From the NCBI RefSeq assembly GCF_028009165.1, contig NC_079243.1:1054001-1118000 (forward strand): 64,000 nt of DNA, in the 5' to 3' direction. Below are positions 58,490-64,000 of this stretch, piece after piece (the stretch's first letter is position 1; every line of letters starts with the position of its first letter). The notes beneath the pieces were generated by a model. That model searched no databases, was not told the DNA's origin, and saw nothing but the letters and a program-made list of their open reading frames with translations. Both the position numbers and the translations under genes were made by a program. Source of the stretch: Akanthomyces muscarius. Lineage: Eukaryota > Ascomycota > Sordariomycetes > Hypocreales > Cordycipitaceae.

Positions 58490-58584
58490 TTTGGAGACTT
58501 GAAAAGATGGAGATTTATTCGGGCGAGTTAGAATGATGTAAAGTGATGTTTTGCTCTATTCAAAAGTCCACGGTATCCTCTTTC

Positions 58585-58592
58585 TTTATATA
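58585..58592 (-). promoter_or_regulatory. TATA box of the secreted peptide gene
   Basis: On the minus strand TATATAAA lies about 97 bp before the ATG at 58489, followed by a pyrimidine-poor leader. Position and match are good. Confidence 0.45.
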
Positions 58593-60116
58593 CCCGCTGG
58601 GCAGCATCTTTCAAGTACCTTAGGCGGTCCTGGGTTCGTGTCAGCCTCGGTGACTTCCTACCCTGCTACGCGATGCTGCTGTCGGATGCACCGATTCTAG
58701 GAAACGACCGAATGGCAGTAACCACTGCGGGGTCGCACAGCATCGTGAGAGGGGCAAAAATTGGTACCCTCAACGAGCCTGCCGTCGTCTAATTGCTGGA
58801 AAGTGTCCGTATGTCCGATACAAAACTCCCCGAAGGATTACAACGACGCATGTGCCTCATTACGGACAGGGCCGATCTGCACGGATTCAGACTCACGAGA
58901 AACTGCGACGTTGGCCGCGAAAGGTATCCCCGAGAATGGGCGTTCTTTCTATTTTTTTCTTTTTTTTCTTTTTGTTGGTAAATTCACGCCAGGTTTGCGC
59001 GATCTCGTAGATCAATGTGTTCTTGCCCCTGTTCCTAGGCCCCGAGATTCTGGTGCAAATGTGACGATGCTGGCACCAATACCGACTGCCCGAGATGGAG
59101 AACCTTTAGAATTGGACTCAATTAGGAAGACGTTACATTTTTTATTTCCATTTTTTTTTTTTCCAGCTCAAGCGGGGGTCTATAACAGCAAATAACACCC
59201 GCCTAGGCGCAGATTGCCAAGAGCCAAGGTCTTACACCGAGCCATTGCTGCCCCCTCCGCTCTTCACGGCTGGTCGGGGGTCGTCTGTCCGTGATCTATG
59301 GAGTAAGTTTCAGCAATTACTACATTCGACGAGTCAGTTTGCAAAATACACGAAAGCCAGTTTACCACTCCTCGCGTAAGATCATCTTTTCAGCTTTCAG
59401 AACCACTGTGGATAAGACGTGGAATGAGCCAGAGCGCGTCGCCGGATGTACCCCCTGCTAATTCGCAGTAGCTAGCTTCAGCGCTGTTCGCCCGATTCCT
59501 TTCACAATTTACATTTCGTCATTCCACTTGCAAGTCCAGCCCTGCGCAGTAAGCTGCATCTCGTCTGCGACAACCTTTCTCGGGGGTAGAGTCTTTCAAC
59601 CGATTGTCGCCACAGAACCGGGCAACTCATTTGCCTTGATACGGATACAGAAAGGGGAAACCCAGCCGCCAAGTCAGGCCAGGCTTCCAAACGCCGCCTG
59701 ATTCCCTGCGCCAATCAAGATGCTCGACTACTGCAGGGTGCGGTTCTTCAACTAATTACAACCACCATGCATGATGGCAAAACTATATTCCGGCAGAAGT
59801 CCGAAATGTCTTTCCCCGGTGCCGTCGCCCAAAGCAGTGTCCGTTTAGCGCCCGTGCAAAAAGTCGGGCACTCGATACACCGGGAGCATCCGCTGATGGA
59901 AAGACGCCACACCGGCTCGGGGTGAATCAGTCTTAGTACTGCTGAACTACCGTTGATTCGACCAAATCACAAATGTGAGTGGCAAGGACCCAGAGCGAGG
60001 GAATGTAATCGACCGACAAACCATCTAGGGGGGCGGCAGCCAGAGATGCATGCACCGATGGCACGCAGAACACGACAAATGGCGAAGCATCATCTTCTGC
60101 ACGTCTTGACACTCGC
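58593..60116. other. Intergenic, no recognised gene
   Basis: 1.5 kb with T-rich tracts at 58948-58978 and 59139-59163. No coding frame with a domain on either strand. Confidence 0.45.
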
Positions 60117-61244
60117 GTGCCGTTGGTGAATGATAAAAAGTTCACAATCGCCATCATATGTGCGCTAAAGCTCGAGCTAGATGCTGTGATCAACCTTCTG
60201 GATCATAACCCACGCACCGTGCCTCATGTCGGCAAGGAATATGGGTATCTATCTGCGACCCTTGCAGGACATGATGTGCTGCTTGTGAAGCCCCCAGAGT
60301 ACGGAATAGTCGACTCCGCCTTGGTGATGCAGGATATACACGCACAGTTTGGCAAAATAGAGCTGACCCTCCTGGTCGGCGTTTGCGGGGGTGTGCCTCA
60401 GCCCCTGAACAACGAGGAAAACGTCTCCGAGCCTATTTTCCTTGGCGATGTGATCATTAGCAACTCAATCGTCGGCTACATGCATGCAGCTCGCTTTGGT
60501 CCACAAGGGCCTCAGCTGAGAACTGCAACTCCGTGGCGTGTAAGCTCGAAGTTGCAGCAAATTCTGGGCTACCTCGGCACCGACCACTTCATGAAAGAGC
60601 TGTCTCTCAGCTCGGGGGCGGCAATGGCGCACTTCTTCGACGAGAAGAAATGTATGTGCCCTGGAGAGTCGGAAGATTTGGCGTTCGGCGTACCACCACA
60701 TCCACCGCAACGGTTGTCTAGCGAATCTGTGCAACGATTTCCCGCCAAGATATTGCGAAGGAGCAAGGTTGGCGAGCTGCACTGTCCTCGGATGCGATAT
60801 TGAGCACGCTCGCCCCCGCCAGCCGTATACTACTCGACCGCAACTTATTCACGTCGGGACTTACGCTTCGGGTGACATCGTCATGCGAAGCCCTGAGTTG
60901 AGGGATAGTTTGGCGCAGGAATATAATGTGCTTGCTTTTGACATGGAGGCTTCTGGAATTTTTCAGCTGAACGCAGCTTGCTTGGTGATCAAGTCGGTTA
61001 GTGACTATGGCGACAGCCACAAACAAAAGGCTTGGCAGAACTATGCCGCAGCTTGCGCCGCGTCTACTGCTAGAATCTTTGTCGAGTGCTTCTATTCTCA
61101 ATGTAAGTTGCCATTTGCCTGTTCTCTTACTCCTAGTTGTCTTCGAATCGAGCTAAATGTAATGCAGCGCAAGAAGTCAGTGGAACAAGCCTTTTGCGGA
61201 AGAACAATTGTGAGTTTTCCTGCAGAGACAACAGCTGCTGGTAG
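60117..61244 (+). pseudogene. Nucleoside phosphorylase-domain protein, frame broken
   Basis: It starts MPLVNDKKFTIAIICALKLE, the usual opening of the PNP/UDP-type nucleoside phosphorylase domain that forms the N-terminus of many fungal NLR-like proteins. LLVGVCGGVP, FLGDVIISNSIVG, IHVGTYASGD, VLAFDMEASG and VSDYGDSHKQKAWQNYAA follow in order. Near 60690 the reading frame changes: residues up to SEDLAFG are in one frame and YHHIHRNGCLANLCNDF onward in another. A GTATGT...TAG intron at 60651-60719 could also explain the change but would remove residues that look conserved. The last intron is 61103-61167 and the stop is at 61242. No NACHT, ankyrin or other C-terminal domain remains before the A+T-rich block. 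Confidence 0.6.
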
Positions 61245-61599
61245 CAGAAGCAAAAACAACAAGCTTGCAGACCGCAACTCGCAATCTTCGTTCCCCTAAT
61301 ACAGAATCAGGGGCCAGTTTGCAGTGCACAGAATCAACTGCCGAGTCTCTCGAATGCAGGGCCGGCTGACTGCAGCGGCACTGGGTGCGACACGCCCTGT
61401 TCTTCTACCGGATCAGCTGGTGCAGAGCTTTACACCAAAATTGCAGGTTCGTAGCAAATGTGCCTCGAGTTTGGGCGGACATGACGCCTTTTTTGCCGGT
61501 TAGGATGCCGCTTTTAAAGGCAAACTTACAACACGCTGGCCGCTAGTCCACCCTACACCACCAAGACTTTTAGACGTACTCTACTTAGTAGCGGCTATT

Positions 61600-64000
61600 A
61601 TTTAAATAGAAGCTTAGTGTCCCTAAGTTAATATTAATACTAGACTCTATTAGATTATTATTATTATGAATCTACCTTTTTTAAAATTAAAGAAAATTAT
61701 ACTTATTAAGACTTTAAATTATTTTTAATATTTTTTAAAATATAATAAATTAAAATACTAATAGTTTATTATAAATAAAACTATTAAAGGAAGATATATT
61801 TTTATAATTAAAGTTTATATATATATTATTAAATTAAAATAAATAAAATAAAGAAATAAACTTAGAAATTAAATAGTATATTAAATTAAAGATTAGAAAT
61901 TAATTATATTTAAAATAATTAATAAAGAAAATATAAATAAGTAAATATATATTTTTATTAATTTATTAATTTTAAATTATTAAATTTAATTATAATATTA
62001 AAAAATATTTAAAACTAATTAAAATACTTTTTTTTTAGTTTTTATATTTATAATATAAATATATATATTAAATATAATTTAATTATATATATTATATTAT
62101 TAATTATATATTTTAATATTTATTTTATAATAATTATAAGTTTATATTTTATTTTTATTTAAGTATTTATATTTATTTATTTTTTAAATATTTTTAATTT
62201 TATATAAAAAAAAGCTTTTTTAACTTATATTTAAAAAGAATTATATTTATTAATATTTATTAATTAATTGACTTATAATTTTAAAACTTTATATTTAAAT
62301 ATAATATAGTTAATAAGTAAGCAGTATAGATAAGTAAGTGGCGCACCTCTACTATAAAATACTAACTATTATCTTTATATTATAATTACTTAATAATAAC
62401 TTATAGAAAACACTTTTATAAAAGGTAATATAATTCTTATCTTATCTACTATTAAAAAATCACTTAAATTAAGTATCTATAAAGTAATAAAGATCTATAA
62501 TATCCCTATAATAACTATCTAATACTAATATAATAGCTAAAACTTATAATATAATTATACTACTAATTTAAAGAAGCTTATTAATTTAAAAAAGAGAGCT
62601 ATAATAAAATATATTCTCTAATTAGATTTATAAGGCCTTCCCTTTTAGTATATAAATATAAAAGATATAGTAAACTAACTACTAGCTAAATATAGTAATA
62701 AATATATTAGAGTATACTAAGTAAAAAACCTTATATAATAATAACTAAAGCTTATTATATATTTTTAATAGAGATATAATTATTAAAGGGTTAAATATAA
62801 AAATCTAATTATTATTTATAGTTAGTTTATACTTTTAAAGAATATAATTATAAAATATAATATTATAAAGTCTAATATTTATAACTTTAATAAGACTAGG
62901 TTTTTAATAGGATTTATTATAATAGGAATAGTTATTATAAGCTTTAATTAAGTTAGAAAAGTAAAAGTAATATAGTTTAGTAATAAGGAATAAGTTATTA
63001 TAATTTAAGTAGTAAATTCCTAAAGCTTAATAATATTACTATATATTATAGTAAAAAGCTAAAAACACCTTATACCTTAATATAAAAATAAACGCCTACT
63101 TTTAAATTAATATATTAATATAAGCTTAAATAGTTAAATAATAAATAAAATTAGTATAGATTAGATTAAGTATTTTAATAAATATATAAAAGATTAAAAA
63201 GAGGGTAATTATTACCTCTTAATTCTAAATAGCTATAAAAGTTACTACTTAACTGCTTTTAAGCTTTTCTACTAAAAAAAGAACATTATTACCCTTTATA
63301 TACCTATATATTCTTCTTATATACTCTAGCTTTTAGATATTAGCTATTTTAGTCTATTAAAAAAGGCTTATAAGTAATAAATTAAAAATCTTATAAAAGC
63401 TAGTATTATATATATTCCTAAAAAAGACTTCTTTTTTATATTTTTTAATACTTTTAATAAGTCTATTCTAAAAGAAAATATCTAAGGTGGTTTTTAAGGC
63501 GCTAGAATTACCCCTTTTAATCCTAAAAAGGTTATTTCTACCTTAAAACTTAAGTTTATAATACTAAGTCCTCTAAACTTATATCTAAAATTAGTTAGAT
63601 CTTAGGTCTTTTAGATACTAAATATAGTAAATAAAGTAGTTTTATAGTCTTTAATTCTAAAAGAATAAATTACTAATTACCTAAATAGCTCTCTAACTAA
63701 AAGTCTTAATATACTTAATAGTTTTAAAAAAGGTATAATAGCTATTATATATAAGGTTATATTTATATCTATTTAGGTATAAGGCCTTAAAGCTATAAAT
63801 AAGCTAATTAGTAAGTACTAGTAGACTAAAAAAATAAAGCTATAAACTAAAAGATCTCTTTCTATATAAGATATAAGAGATTTAAAAGAGTAGATAGATA
63901 TAAATAGTTAAGTAAAGGATAAAATATAGGCTTATAGTTATTATAAAGTAAGGGTTAAAATATATAATTAGTAATATAGTATATATAGTTAGACTAGATA
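61600..64000. other. Third A+T-rich, RIP-like block
   Basis: Composition collapses to A+T within about 60 bp after 61590. No gene is visible. It continues past the window end and contains copy 4 of the TIR family. Confidence 0.8.
62307..64000. mobile_element. Decayed TIR element, copy 4 (truncated by window end)
   Basis: Left end TATAGTTAATAAGTAAGCAG, then a body that matches copies 2 and 3 in the same order. It keeps more G and C than they do (for example ACCTTATACC and GGTGGTTTTTAAGGCGC), so it is a less mutated member and the best template for reconstructing the family. The right end is outside the window. Confidence 0.6.

Noticed and set aside
1..64000. tRNA or rRNA genes
   Set aside because: I looked for cloverleaf arms and rRNA-like blocks and found nothing I could support by eye; a tRNAscan run would settle it.

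Overview
The window looks like nuclear DNA of a filamentous ascomycete (Pezizomycotina). The protein-coding genes have short GT-AG introns (about 45-100 nt), the gene set is typically fungal (Zn2Cys6 and GATA regulators, DUF3723-like protein, acetamidase-type amidase, ABCB multidrug pump, small secreted Cys-rich proteins), and three blocks of extreme A+T content (1-5925, about 24100-26660, about 61600-64000) look like repeats destroyed by repeat-induced point mutation (RIP). I cannot name the species.

Layout. 1-5925 is A+T-rich and made of decayed terminal-inverted-repeat elements. 5926-24090 is a gene-poor, decayed accessory stretch with an F-box/ankyrin gene, an intact amidase, a frameshifted M61-type peptidase, a GATA-finger gene, a dynamin-tail remnant and a frameshifted DUF3723-like gene. 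24100-26660 is a second A+T-rich block. 27168-34740 is a 7.6-kb terminal-inverted-repeat DNA transposon of Mutator-like (MULE) type. 36172-60116 is an ordinary euchromatic segment: a short hypothetical gene, F-box/WD protein, NTM1 N-terminal methyltransferase facing a SET-domain methyltransferase, two paralogous secreted proteins, MCP1-like membrane protein, zinc-finger protein, Zn2Cys6 regulator, ABCB transporter and a small secreted Cys-rich peptide. 60117-61244 is a nucleoside-phosphorylase-domain gene with a frame break, and a third A+T-rich block follows.

The most striking system is the MULE. The 8-bp palindrome GCATATGC occurs 46 times exactly (by my reading) between 27243 and 34654, with about a dozen 7-of-8 variants, and I saw no exact copy elsewhere in the window; about 0.1 would be expected by chance in 7.5 kb. 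The copies run through termini, introns and coding exons, and in exons they fall in all three reading frames, so the constraint is on DNA rather than protein. A minus-strand gene (34283-32919) can be spliced from 14 mini-exons with 13 introns of 45-55 nt; every intron holds exactly one palindrome and no exon holds any. The element carries a transposase gene (+) broken by five in-frame TAG codons and two accessory minus-strand genes, one fully open when spliced and the other open apart from one base in a C run. I suggest, as inference, a sequence-specific self-recognition system analogous to VANC proteins of Arabidopsis VANDAL MULEs, which bind short motifs scattered through their own element and counter silencing.
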